64,000 nt of DNA from Tranzscheliella williamsii (Eukaryota; Basidiomycota; Ustilaginomycetes; Ustilaginales; Ustilaginaceae), in NCBI GenBank assembly GCA_023212725.1, contig JALBYF010000033.1:142632-206631 (forward strand). The letters are read 5' to 3'. Under the pieces are notes generated by a model that was given only the letters and a program-made list of their open reading frames with translations, was not told the origin of the DNA and made no database searches. Shown one piece after another: positions 1 through 10,054 of the stretch (its first letter is position 1; each line of letters begins with the position of its first letter). Made by a program: the position numbers and the translations under genes.

Positions 1-527
1 GTCTTGGCACCAGAGTTGATGATCTGGTCAATCGCCTGCATGGCAAAGTTGAAAGTCATGAACTCGCAGATGGGTCGAAGGCCGGAAAGCGCAGCACCGA
101 CGGCCAAACCGGCGAATCCAGACTCGGTGATGGGAGTGTCAATCACTCGTCGCTCTCCGAACTTGTCGAGCAGGCCACGGGTGATCTTGTAGGCACCATT
201 GTAGCGAGCAACCTCCTCGCCGAGGATGAAGACCTTGTCGTCGCGAAGCATCTCCTCCTCCATCGCCGAGTTCAACGCATCTCGGACAGTAAGTTGCTGG
301 GGCTTTCCATCGGTCGACGCGTTTCGGGCGCTGGAAGGGAGGAAGGCGGTAAGCGCGGCCGGGTCGGTAGTCAGGCGGGAGGAGCTTGCGACCGGACGAG
401 CGATGGAAGACTTGGGCAGCAGCTGGGAAGGCTGCTTGCTAGCGACCGTCGTGGAGAGCGATCGGAAACCAGATCGGGGCGCTTGAAGACGAGCGACCGA
501 AGCCATGGCGGAACGAGTAGCAGCCAT
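1..527 (-). CDS. PDB1: Pyruvate dehydrogenase E1 component subunit beta, N-terminal part (runs off the left edge)
   Basis: The reverse strand reads from an ATG at 527 to the window edge as about 175 residues with no stop or intron. The first ~70 residues are Ser/Ala/Arg-rich with no acids at the start, as expected for a mitochondrial targeting presequence. Then comes the transketolase-like pyrimidine-binding start typical of E1-beta: [51 protein letters not shown], and the [14 protein letters not shown] block just before the edge. In the family this subunit pairs with E1-alpha in the mitochondrial pyruvate dehydrogenase complex, which decarboxylates pyruvate with thiamine diphosphate. The Glu of the GEEVA block lies where the cofactor-activating residue is expected. 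Family assignment is secure. The C-terminal half is outside the window. Confidence 0.95.
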   Translation of the reverse strand, partial: MAATRSAMASVARLQAPRSGFRSLSTTVASKQPSQLLPKSSIARPVASSSRLTTDPAALTAFLPSSARNASTDGKPQQLTVRDALNSAMEEEMLRDDKVFILGEEVARYNGAYKITRGLLDKFGERRVIDTPITESGFAGLAVGAALSGLRPICEFMTFNFAMQAIDQIINSGAK

Positions 528-1766
528 TTTGACCAAGATCCAGCAATGACAAAGGCTACGACAGCGCTGACAACAACGGCAAGGAGAAGGAGAAGGTGAA
601 GGGGCTGGAGGGACGGGGGTACCAAATGGCGTAGGATGGGGAGTGGAAGAGGATCGAGGGCACGAACCGCAGAAGGAATCCTCCTCACGACGCCAGAGCC
701 AAGCGCTAGCTAAAGCGATGCGGCAAAGAGTTGTGTTGCTTGCTTGAAGCGTCAATGTCCATGTGCCTCGTATCGATCCAAAAAATCTTGCTGCGCGAAA
801 ATCCAATTCTTCCTTTCCTCGTTTTCTACCCCGATTCAATACCAACCAAGCGCAGCCTCTTTACAGACAAATACAAATTGCCTTCCCAACAATACACGCC
901 AGACTATCTACCAAGGCCGAAAGCGCTGGCTGGCGAAAGACGGCCCATCGTCGGTCACCGGCCAAAGCCCATCGATAAAAAAGCAACATCGCCCACTCTG
1001 TCAATCCCTACATTCACACTCACACTGTGACGGGACATCGTCTGTGACTTGCGCACACACGTGTACAACACGGCGCCTGTGCGATAGACACCCGGCTGGC
1101 TTGCACGCATCATGCTCACCCAAGCGCTCTGTCTACGGCTCGATGTAACCTTGCCGTTCCTTTTGCGGAAAGATCAGGGCCGAGGTGGATTGTGGATCGT
1201 GCCCTTCCGGCGGCTGTTTCCGAGGCGTGGTGTTGGGGGCATGGCAACTTGCTTACCCCGACCCCACCCCCACTCACCCAACGCCGGTCTTTGATCGGGA
1301 GAATCGCTTCGATCGGGGGTACGCATCGGATTTCGGCCAAGATGAGATTATTCGCTTCGGCCAGTGCGCGCGAACTTGCGCTTCTTTGTGCTAGCGGTGA
1401 TCACCCAAGGCGTGGATTTGTGGAAATGTCGAATCCGAGTTTTGAGATCCATCGCTCATCCTCCCTTTCACTGCTTACCATCTTGTCTGCCTGTTTTCGC
1501 CACGCCGACGCTCCTTTCCTTGTCTCTTGCCGACTGCTCCCAGCTGTTCCTGCTACGTGTCTCTGCTAGATCTCCTGCTAGCCGTCTCTGCTCGGAAACT
1601 CAGCGTTATTGGGCGCCTACACTTGCGCTCTGCCAATTTCGGACCGCCAAAGACTTGTCCGGACAACCGGTGTTGGACGGGGAAAGCATTACTGTCGACA
1701 CCGCCATACCACCCAAGCAGCGCAACGGCAGACCCACGTCTGGATCGAGCTGCCGCACACATCAAC
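528..1766. promoter_or_regulatory. Shared divergent promoter region, PDB1 / CK2 beta
   Basis: About 1.24 kb between two divergently starting genes. It holds only short open frames without family resemblance. No clear TATA box or repeat was seen. Position and orientation alone suggest it carries both promoters and 5' leaders. Confidence 0.5.
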
Positions 1767-2982
1767 ATGAGTAAGTACGACGCATCGAGGCTGGATTACG
1801 TGCTGTCCGCTGACTTGTGTCTCTGGCTGGCCTGCAGTGGATGATTTGACGGAAGCTAGCAGCGATTACGCAGCCAACTCGTGGGTCACTTGGTTCCTCT
1901 CCACGAAAGGCAACGAATACTTTTGCGAGGTAGATGAGGACTATATTCTCGACAGGTTCAACCTTACAGGGCTCAATGGAGAAGTGCAGCATTATCCTCA
2001 GGCGCTGGACCTGATCACCGACTCGCTGGAAGAGGACCTGTCCGACTCGATTCGCGACACGGTCGAGGCACAGGCCAAGCTTTTGTACGGCCTTGTTCAC
2101 GCACGATATATCATAACCACACGCGGTCTGGCAAAGATGCTAGAGAAATACAAGCGTGCCGACTTTGGCCGCTGCCCCCGTGTGCTTTGCTATCAGCAGG
2201 CCCTGCTTCCCGTCGGTCTCAGCGACAATCCATTTCAAAAGGCAGTCAAGCTCTTCTGTCCGAGGTGCGAGGACATTTACTCTCCCAAGAGCAGCCGCCA
2301 TGGCACCATCGACGGCGCCTTCTTCGGTAGCACCTTCCCACACATGCTGTTTATGGTATATCCCAACATGCTGCCGTCCAAGTCGCCCACCTCCCAATCG
2401 CCGTTCTTGTTAGGAGGCTCATCACAGCATCGTTCTGAATCTAGGGCGCTGAACGATCACGCCGATGTCGACGATTCCATCATGTCGGCGCCCGGTGGTG
2501 TTGCTGCGGGCAACGGATCGCCGTCGGTGTCGGGCGCCGCTGTCAGCACGTCCGCCGTCGCTGCGGCGGCAGGAAGCGCGGCTGGTGCCACCACAAACTC
2601 CTCCACCCACTCTACAGCTGCCGCTGCCGCCAAAGTGGAGCGCTATCGACCACGTATCTTTGGCTTCCCGGTGCACGAAACTAGCAAACTGCAAAAGTGG
2701 CAGGAAAAGATGCGCGACCAACAGATCGAACGTCTGGAAAAAGTAGAAAACGCTGGCGGGATCGCCACTCCCGCCGCCGCTGCCTTTTTCCGCAAAGTAG
2801 CCTCCAAGGAGCCGGACGCCTCGGAATCCATCGGTGTAGCAGCGGCGTCGCCAGCATTACACGAGCGCACGGCCCCACCATCTGCAGCAGCTTCAACAAC
2901 CTTGCCATTGTCCGCTACCAACACCGTTTCGGCTCCCGCTCCGTTACAGGCGCCACCCACGGCAGCACCATCGGCTCGCTAA
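1767..2982 (+). CDS. CKB: Casein kinase 2 regulatory subunit beta (two exons, 4-nt first coding exon)
   Basis: Coding parts are 1767-1770 and 1838-2982. The first exon is only ATGA, followed by a GTAAGT donor; the 67-nt intron ends in CTGCAG and the splice gives MMDDLTEASSD, 382 residues. The body is the CK2-beta fold: the NSWVTWFLSTKGNEYFCEV opening, the YGLVHARYIITTRGL segment, and a zinc site made of CPRVLC and CPRCEDIY that mediates dimerisation of the beta subunits. FFGSTFPHMLF follows, then a 170-residue Ala/Ser/Pro-rich tail interrupted by a conserved RPRIFGFPVHE block. CK2 beta tethers and tunes the catalytic alpha subunits of a general Ser/Thr kinase in nucleus and cytosol. Without the intron the only start in the long frame would be a GTG at 1837, so splicing decides the start. 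Which yeast paralogue (CKB1 or CKB2) it matches is not clear. Confidence 0.93.
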
Positions 2983-3181
2983 CTCCTGTTGTCACTTAGC
3001 CTTGTACTGGGCTTGCCATGTCTGCCATCCAATACCTCGAGCGTGCCGGCTTTCACGGCAGTTGATTTTGACTATACAGATACACTAGCTGCGCAGGGCG
3101 AGTGGGCAAGGGGGCTTTCAAGCCGGGGAGAGAGCGCGTGGTGAGGTAAAGGTGGGGTGGAATGTGCAGGGGGTGGGTTGC

Positions 3182-4262
3182 TTAGAGCTGGGTGGAGCAG
3201 ACGACTTCAGCGACGAGCTTGCGGATGTCTTCTGCGCGGGCTGCGCCGGCCTGGAGGACTTCTTCGTGGTTGGCGGCCTGTGCGGCGTCGCGGGCGAGGG
3301 TGTCGCGGACGAGGGCTTCGGGCGAGGGGCCGCCGGCGGCTTCGTTGGCGAGGGCGCTTGCGATGTCGAAGTAGGGTTGGACGACGACTTTGTTGGTGAT
3401 CAGTGAGATGGCGAGGACGCGGAGGCCTGCGTGTGCGGCGGCGATGACTTCGGGGACGGTGCTCATGCCGACGGCGTCGGCGCCGACGGATTGGAGGAAG
3501 CGGGCGTCGGCGCGGCTCTCGTACGACGGTCCGAGGACGTAGGCATACGTGCCCGACGCGAGCGACGCACCGAGCCCAAGCCGCTGCGCCGCACGGTACA
3601 GCGCCAAGCGCAGCTCGAGATCATACGCGTTGGACAGCGCCGGAAAGCGCGGCCCCAGCGCCAAGTTGGCTCCGATCAGCGGATTCATCGACGTCAGCGT
3701 CGGCAAGGATAGGTGGTCGTGAATCGCCATGATCGTCCCTACCTCGAACGTATCCGCCAGCCCACCCGCCGCATTGGTCACCACCACCGCCTCCACCCCC
3801 AACACGCGCATCACGCGCGTCGGAAACACACACGTCGCCGCACTGTGCCCCTCGTAGGTGTGGAACCGCCCCAAACAGGCAACCACCGCCACCCGCCCGC
3901 TCTCGGAACAGATGTACCCAAACGCCAGCGAAGACTGGTGCCCCGCCACCGTGCTATCCGCAAACCCCGGAATCTCGCTGTACGGAACATGCACCGCCGA
4001 CTCGAGCGACGAAGCCAAGCCCGACAGCCCCGAACCACTGCAGCAGATACCACCAACAAGAGAGACAAAGCGCGCGCCATCAGTATACGGCCAAGTGTCA
4101 CGCTGCGCAAAGAAAAAAACGAGCGCAGCAAGGAGGCGAAGCAGAAACGCACCAGATGATCCCCCACTTGGGCTGCGCCAGATCCGCGGGCACCCTGGCC
4201 CTGATCGCCTCTGCGGCCTCCTTGAACTGGCTCGGCAGTAAGGCCAAATCGATCTTCGACAT
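3182..4262 (-). CDS. PNP1: Purine nucleoside phosphorylase (two exons)
   Basis: Coding parts on the reverse strand are 4262-4153 and 4037-3182, with a 115-nt GT-AG intron, giving 321 residues. The start MSKIDLALLPSQF and the splice that restores WGIICGSGLSGLAS match the phosphate-loop region of trimeric PNP. Further hallmarks are GRFHTYEGH, TNAAGGL, GPSYESRADARFL (the purine-binding Glu), GMSTVPEV and SLITNKV (the base-recognising Asn). The enzyme cleaves inosine and guanosine with phosphate to free base and ribose-1-phosphate in purine salvage. It converges on the CK2-beta gene, whose stop is 199 bp away. The coding strand is markedly C-rich over its last ~350 nt and G-rich before that. Confidence 0.95.
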
Positions 4263-5630
4263 GCTAGCTAGTGTCCGGATGGCAGTGGTGCAGAGTAAGA
4301 AGCGGAAAGCGCAGGTGGTCGTGGCCGCTGTGAAATAACAAGTTGGTGGTCTAGCAGGAGAACAGGCCTAGAAGAGGGAGAGTTGGCAAGCGTCGCCCAA
4401 CGCACAGCCGGAAGTTCGGGCGGATCGGTCGGCCAGGCGAGTTTCGCCCATATCTCGGTCTTCTCCGAATTGGATTTCATTCGATGTAATCTTCGCACTT
4501 CTCATGGTGATGATAAATCGTTGGGCTACATCCACTTGCATCTGTTTGCGACGCTTGCCACAGTATGCTGCTCGTGCCAGTCTGGTTAGGACAGACAGTA
4601 TCGGCGGCCAGTTTAGATGCACTCGGAGCTACTCTGTATCTTTGGGTATGATACGAAGATAGCAAGGCGGCCAGTCCACTCTAACACACAGTCCATCTTT
4701 TCGCGCTTGGGCTAAGCTTTTTCATCGGCGATAGCGGCCAGATACGATCGATCAGCGCGTAAACGTGATTACGCACGTGAGCTGTGCATAATTTACGCGA
4801 CTTAACAGCAGCGCTTCGCTGTCCGACATGCGATGTTAGATCTCAGATATGCACTTCGCCGCTCGCGACTCAAAGCACACTAGCCTGTCTCTGCAGATCT
4901 CGCTGCCGACATTCGTGTCGGCCATGACTTGCAGGTGGTTCTTATATACTATACCTCTTTCGTCACAATGCCCCTATACGCACAATGGAGATTCTCCAGA
5001 ACGGCGTGTCTGCCGCTTCTGATCCTCCATCAGATAAGGAACGAGATGTTATGCGTTCAAGACAAGCCGAGCTGCGGTGGCTACACTTGAAGCGCAGAGA
5101 GAACCCCCGCGCTGGGCACGAATGGCAACACATCGTCGGTTCGGGTCGGCTTCACCGCTTGCTGGAGCCCCAGTGACGGGAGAGTGAAAAACGGCAGATC
5201 CGCAGCCCTAGGATGGCGGCCGCGGCCGGGCAAGGTGGTGATGCTTGGTTGTCAACTATGGACGGACGAGCTAACGAGATGCAGAACGCAGTGCGCTTGA
5301 GAGTTACCGCCATCTTGGACCTGGGATAGAGTGCCGACAGCGCCATTTCGCACGTGCTCATATGAGCCAAGCTGGCCGAAGCGGCTTGGCCGAGGTAGTG
5401 TACGATAGGCCTGAGGCGGAGCCGAGCGTCTCCGGAAGACCGCGACGGTGCTCGTGCTCCATTAGCAGATCAGGCGGCGATGAGACCATCCCTCAGATTG
5501 GGCAGATGCATTGTTGCGATCCGTGCGAACCGTTCGGACCGCTCTGAAGTCCATGGAAGGGAGCAATCTCGGCCATGGTGGTGTTTCTCGCTATCTGCCC
5601 ACTAGCGCCGATCCTAGCTGTCAACCAAAG

Positions 5631-5670
5631 GCGTGAAAAGGCACGAAAAGGCGCGAAAAGGAGCGCTTTT
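5631..5670 (+). repeat. Three tandem 10-mers of consensus GCRYGAAAAG plus an inverted partial copy
   Basis: Positions 5631-5640, 5641-5650 and 5651-5660 are three direct copies differing only at bases 3-4 (GT, AC, GC). They are followed by GAGCGCTTTT, which resembles the reverse orientation. The core CRCGAAA resembles the Swi4 cell-cycle box (SCB) of yeasts, and the copies are spaced one helical turn apart. A regulatory role is inference. Confidence 0.45.
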
Positions 5671-6284
5671 CTGTTGAACGTACATAATTGACGAGCGGTT
5701 GATTGGTTTCGGGTACGCTAGGTGGTGACACAGCTGCTCCGACAAGCAACGTCCAACGGATCGACGCAGGGGTTGGCAAGCAACCAATGCAGCCGAGAAG
5801 CATCGCCGGCGGCCGCTGCTACGAGCCACTGCTGCTGTCGTTTGCGCGCAAGCCGATCGTGCGGGCTCGGCCCCAGCTAGTTTGATTCCAGTCGCTTCAT
5901 GTGCCTGCATGGGCCGCTTCTAACCAAGGGTCGGCCTGCGTTTTCGGATTGATAAGCCGGCAAGCGAGCCAGCGAACCTTCGTCCCAGATCATCCCCTCT
6001 CCTCTGCGCGCCAAGAGGCTAGCGACTGGCGAATGCGTCGGCGGAAGTTTGACTGCAAATATGCGCTTGCGCAATCGCTCCCATCCGTTTCATGCGATTG
6101 GTTGCGGCTGTGGTAGCTTGAGTCGGTACGGCTTGCAAAGCGAGTCTTCCAGTATTATAGCAGGCGGGCCAGATGAGCAAGCTCGCCGGCATGGCCAGGA
6201 TCGAGACGCCGGATCCACTCTCCAGCCTAATGAGAGTGACTGATGAAAAATCCATCGATGGGTGCCGTGTCTCTGCAAAGAGGC

Positions 6285-6291
6285 TTAAATA
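6285..6291 (+). promoter_or_regulatory. TATA-like element of the peroxidase gene
   Basis: TTAAATA about 85 bp upstream of the ATG at 6374, a plausible core-promoter position. Judged by sequence and spacing only. Confidence 0.35.
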
Positions 6292-6373
6292 GGACCTCCT
6301 ACATTGCCGTCCCGTAACCCTGCTTACCATAAGGCCGCCTTTATCCTCTCCCCTGCTCCGGCTGCGATCCAAG

Positions 6374-7593
6374 ATGCGCCTCTCCTGCAATGTCTCTTTG
6401 CTTTTTTCGGCTGCCTTCATGGTGGTCCCCACTATGGCCTTCCCTGACCTTGGCAAGCTTTTCGAGCCTGACCAGACCGGCTTCATTCAGAGCCGTCTTT
6501 CCGCTGTTGATCCCCTGCATCTGCAGAACACGCTGCAGGAGCTCGGCGACAAAGTCAAGGAGCTGCAAAGCAGCGTTCCGGACGCCTCGAAGCTGCTCGA
6601 CACCAAGCTTGTCGACATCAGCCCTGAGAAGATCTACACGTCCTTTGGCGTGCGGCGGGACGGAGGGATCTTGCCGCCCGCCGAAGACAAGAATCATCCA
6701 TTCAGAAGGCCGCGCAAGGGAGACAAGCGAGGTCCTTGTCCGGGCCTCAACGTACTTGCCAACCATGGCTATCTGCCGCGCAACGGGGTGGTCAGCCCGA
6801 TCGAGCTGCTAATCGGCACATTCGAGGGGCTCAATCTAAGCCCAGACCTGGCAGCAATCCTGATTGCGGTTTCGTTCGTGGGGGTAGGCGATCTGCTGCA
6901 GATGAAGCTCTCCATTGGCGATCGGTTTGGGCTTGGAGATGGGCTTAACCATCATGGCATCCTCGAGGGCGACGCGTCGGTGACGCGCAAGGATCACTAC
7001 TTCGGCAACAGCTGGGACGCGGACCCGCACCGCGTGGAGCTGTTCATCAACGAGACCAACACCTACGGTGACGGCAATGTCAATGTCATTTCGCTCGCCC
7101 ACTCACGCTACCGCGCTTGGGATGATAGCCGCAAGAACAATCCAGTCTTCGATTTCAACCCCTGGCGCATGCTCGTCGCCTATGCCGAGAGCGGCTTCGT
7201 TCACGAAGTCCTGCGCGGCTCGTCTGTCAAGTTCGACGAGCAATGATCCGCAGTTGGTTCATCGACGGCCGCTTTCCCTGCGGCTGGAGCAAGCGCCTCA
7301 TCCCCTTCTCCACCCCCGAGATTCTTGCCTGGGCCGCCATCATTGAGGCCGCCCACCCCACTGTCCCCGGCTGGAGCATCGGCAAAGGCGCCTTCGTCCC
7401 CCTCCCCACCACCGACGGCCTCTACAAGGAGCTCGCCTCCCTCTTCGACCCCAAGACCACCGGTGCCACCCTCGCCACCCTTGTCTGCGACGCTGGCAAC
7501 GCCATTCTTGGCTTCTTCCCCACCCAGCTCACCAACCTCTTTGGCGCGATCACCGGTATCAACGGCGTCGGGTCCACCTTCACCTGTGCATAA
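6374..7593 (+). CDS. Secreted heme-thiolate peroxidase (chloroperoxidase/peroxygenase family), interrupted by a -1 frameshift
   Basis: The first frame (6374-7246, 290 residues) starts with a signal peptide whose hydrophobic core is LLFSAAFMVVPTMAF. It carries GPCPGLNVLANHGYLP, where the PCP Cys (about residue 122) is the expected heme-thiolate ligand. It then has LNHHGILEGDASVTRKDHYFG and NPWRMLVAYAES. R265 and E272 match the R-x6-E spacing of the acid-base pair in peroxygenases. The usual EHD/EHE metal-site triad reads EGD (198-200). The frame ends at TGA 7244-7246. The rest of the domain continues one frame back from ATG 7243 to 7593 (116 residues, starting MIRSWFIDGRFPCGWSKR), overlapping as ATGA. 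No GT-AG intron of workable size and phase joins the two. The family oxidises or halogenates organic substrates outside the cell. This may be a fresh pseudogene, a sequencing error, or a recoded gene. It converges on RPP1. Confidence 0.78.
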
Positions 7594-8073
7594 TGCAGCA
7601 TCCTCACGGTACCTACTCTGCGATCTGGTCCCGTGCACCTTCCCTTTCGCCCCACTGGCAGCATACCGTTACAGGATGCTTGAAGCCCGCCGTTACTCCG
7701 TCACTTCTTGAAACTCTTTCTCGTCGGTTTTGCTGAAGGATACGTAATATCATAATGTCTGCTCTGGAAGCTAAGGCGCCTTCTCCTATGCGCCATCGTC
7801 CGCTTATTTGCAGTATTGTATCCATATTGTCGAATCCGTGCGTGCTGCTGCCCAGCCTTCTGGTCACGCTACTGTCGGTGAACAGCGTCTAGGTGTGAAA
7901 TTGTGGTTGGCTTCACAGTTGTAGGTTATCGGTGGTGTGGGCGACCGACACGGTACGGCCATATGTACTCTATCGACCCTCCCCTCGATCCCGATTTTGG
8001 GACGAGGGGGAAGAGAGTACCAAGTTAGTAAGAGAATACATCAACGAGCAAGGGGAGCGTTGGTGGGCGGGGA
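7594..8073. other. Convergent 3' spacer between the peroxidase and RPP1
   Basis: 480 bp between two stop codons facing each other. No conserved open frame or repeat was seen. Presumably it holds both 3' UTRs and terminators. Confidence 0.4.
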
Positions 8074-9291
8074 CTACCTGCGCTGTTTTTTGGTCGAGGT
8101 GGCCGCGGGCTGAGAGGATGTGGGAGAGGCCGGCACGGGTGCAGCTGAACCGGGCTGGCTCTCGGGTCGGTGCGGGGGCTGTTTGCGCTTCTTGCCCGCC
8201 GATGGCAGTGGGGTGGGCTGTGTGTCGAGGTTGTAAGGCTTTTGCTCGAGCGTTGAGGAGATACCGACGCCCTGCTGCGGCGGCAAAGTGGCCAGCGAGA
8301 CTACGGTGGGGTGGGAGACGATGCCGCGATAGGTTTTCCTGGTTTGGGCACGGAGGAGGAGGGCGCGCGGGTTGCTGGAGATCGCATCTCGCGCAGCGGT
8401 CGGGGTGAGTCCGAAGATGGCGGCAAGGTTGATCACGTCGTAGGGCCCGCGCAGGCCGAGAGCCTCCATGGCACCCGACGAGAGCAAGATGCCCTTGCCA
8501 TTGGTCACTCGCAAGAGATCGCGGACGCCACTGATCAGATTCCGTCTTGCCTTGAGCGGATCGCTGCCGGATGCCTCGGACAATCCATCGGAACGCGATC
8601 CAACGGCAGGGCCATAGACCACCTCGAATTGCACGCCGTTCTCCAACGCGGCATGCACGGTGGTTCGCTTGAGGAAGAATGGCAGACGCGGCTGTGCGGC
8701 CAAGTCGAGCGATATCACATCGACGCTCCACGGCTTGAGTTCCGAAAGCGTCAGACAGGCATGTTGGAAGGCTGCCTCTGTCGTCGGCCGTACCGCCAGA
8801 ATATCGTAGCTCTGCAGCGCTGTAGCATTGTTGGTGATAATCCCGTTCCCGGACTTGGCCATGCTCTGCTCATCCAGCACAACCGTAAGCCTGCTCAGCT
8901 GCACCACTCCTTGGCCAGCCTTCTGCTTTCCCTTGGCACTGCGCGGATCCTGCGTGGGAAACGCAGGGTTGGCAGACCCATCTCGATGCGCAGCAAAAGG
9001 ATTGACATGCACCGCCGGGTCGAAGCGAGACTGGACGATCTGGTTGAAGGCGAGACACGCGTAGCCCAGCTCGCGCAGCTCATCAACGATCTCATGGACT
9101 GCGTTGGCATCCTTTTCTCGCAACGAGGCAACGGCGCCCACCGCTTCTGACTGTGAGGCTGATTGCGAGACCTGCGCTTGCTGCGATGGCTGCGGCTGCT
9201 TGCCTTTCTTCTTGGCGGCGTGGGCTGTGGCTGCGCTGTTGGAGCTATGGCTGCCGCTGCTGGGCCACGGGATATTCAAGTCGTAAAACAT
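8074..9291 (-). CDS. RPP1: RNase P / RNase MRP protein subunit p30 (Rpp1)
   Basis: A single open frame of 405 residues starts with MFYDLNIPW, the invariant opening of the p30 TIM-barrel-like family. A low-complexity Gln/Ser insert follows at residues ~14-48. Then come the family blocks: ELGYACLAFNQIV, LSRLTVVLDE, LQSYDILAVRPTTEAAFQHAC, DVISLDLAAQPRLPFFLK, the GVQFEVVYGPAV strand, RRNLISGVRDLLRVTNGKGILLSSGA and LRGPYDVINLAAIFGL. Rpp1 is a scaffold of nuclear RNase P (tRNA 5' maturation) and RNase MRP (rRNA processing). The C-terminal ~70 residues are Pro/Ser/Lys/Arg-rich and end in KKQRR, a plausible nuclear or nucleolar signal. No intron was seen. Confidence 0.93.
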   Translation of the reverse strand: MFYDLNIPWPSSGSHSSNSAATAHAAKKKGKQPQPSQQAQVSQSASQSEAVGAVASLREKDANAVHEIVDELRELGYACLAFNQIVQSRFDPAVHVNPFAAHRDGSANPAFPTQDPRSAKGKQKAGQGVVQLSRLTVVLDEQSMAKSGNGIITNNATALQSYDILAVRPTTEAAFQHACLTLSELKPWSVDVISLDLAAQPRLPFFLKRTTVHAALENGVQFEVVYGPAVGSRSDGLSEASGSDPLKARRNLISGVRDLLRVTNGKGILLSSGAMEALGLRGPYDVINLAAIFGLTPTAARDAISSNPRALLLRAQTRKTYRGIVSHPTVVSLATLPPQQGVGISSTLEQKPYNLDTQPTPLPSAGKKRKQPPHRPESQPGSAAPVPASPTSSQPAATSTKKQRR

Positions 9292-9819
9292 ACTTGGCTG
9301 CTCGTGACGGCCCAGCGAACCAACGCTGCTTGGGCTTCTATGCTCTCGCTTTGCTGATTATGGTGGCCTGCGACAAGCGGATGGTTGCAGCCTTTTGACT
9401 TTAGAGCTGCGGAATCACCGATGAGATTTCATTTTCACAATAATTTCTCTCCCACCTCCACCCTTTGCTATCTAGAAAGTCACAACTCACATCACCATCA
9501 CTGTCACATCTCCCTTCCAACCTTCACACGGAAGCGACACTGAGATGCACAGTACTGCTTCCGCGCCGACAGCCATATGTACTCAGAGAGATCACTCGAT
9601 CATAAAACAGTTGTGGCCCAATGCGTCATAGAGAGGATAAACAAGTAGCCCAAATCGCGACCAGTGGACGGCGCTGGTCTCCCACCGTTTTTCCACTCGT
9701 CATGTCCCCGGATTGTATGCCATGAGGCAGAGAGATCCAATGCCAGTTACCGATCTGCCCGTTAGCGTGTGCGGAGTGGCCTGACTCCAGCGTGGATGGG
9801 GATCGGCACGGCCGACAAG
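9292..9819. other. Spacer upstream of RPP1
   Basis: About 530 bp containing the RPP1 promoter side and the 3' flank of the small membrane-protein gene. It has AT-richer, CA/TC-rich stretches around 9420-9520. No gene was seen. Confidence 0.4.
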
Positions 9820-10054
9820 CTACCACTCGAGCAACACGATGACTGTGCTGATCGCCACCATTGCGATGAAGAACGCCGTTCCGAATGCGGTGAAAGAAAG
9901 CATGCCTGGCGATCCGGCTGGCTTTGGTTGCTTCCTTCGGGCTGGCCCTGCGATAGCACTCTTTCGCTCGCAGTGGATGGTGGGTGATAAAGGCTAAAGG
10001 TAGATCGTGTATCGATGTCGAGAGGCAAGCACTTCCCTTACGTACGAATTCCAT
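9820..10054 (-). CDS. Putative 60-residue C-terminally anchored membrane protein (two exons)
   Basis: Proposed from splicing. Reverse-strand ATG at 10054 gives MEF, followed by a strong GTACGTAAG donor at 10045. A 52-nt intron ends in CTTTAG at 9994. Exon 2 (9993-9820) continues in phase and ends at TAG. The product has a basic, Pro-rich stretch around residues 20-33 (GPARRKQPKPAGSPG). A single hydrophobic segment follows from about residue 36 (FTAFGTAFFIAMVAISTVIV) and the chain ends LLEW. This is the architecture of a small tail-anchored or mitochondrial/ER inner-membrane protein. I do not recognise the family. The good donor, the phase match and the clean hydrophobic segment support it, but no homologue is in view, so it remains a candidate. 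It lies 528 bp upstream of RPP1 on the same strand. Confidence 0.45.

Larger units (their letters stand above)
4263..6373. other. 2.1-kb gap without a convincing gene; upstream region of the secreted peroxidase
   Basis: Only short unconserved open frames are present. A triple 10-nt repeat lies at 5631-5660 and a TATA-like stretch at about 6285-6291. The rest shows no recognisable feature. The left end must hold the PNP promoter. Confidence 0.5.

Noticed and set aside
7222..7289. Intron to bypass the peroxidase frameshift
   Set aside because: The only in-phase pair of usable length has a weak donor and a GGAG acceptor, and would remove the conserved FDEQ/MIRSWFIDGRFPCG segment.
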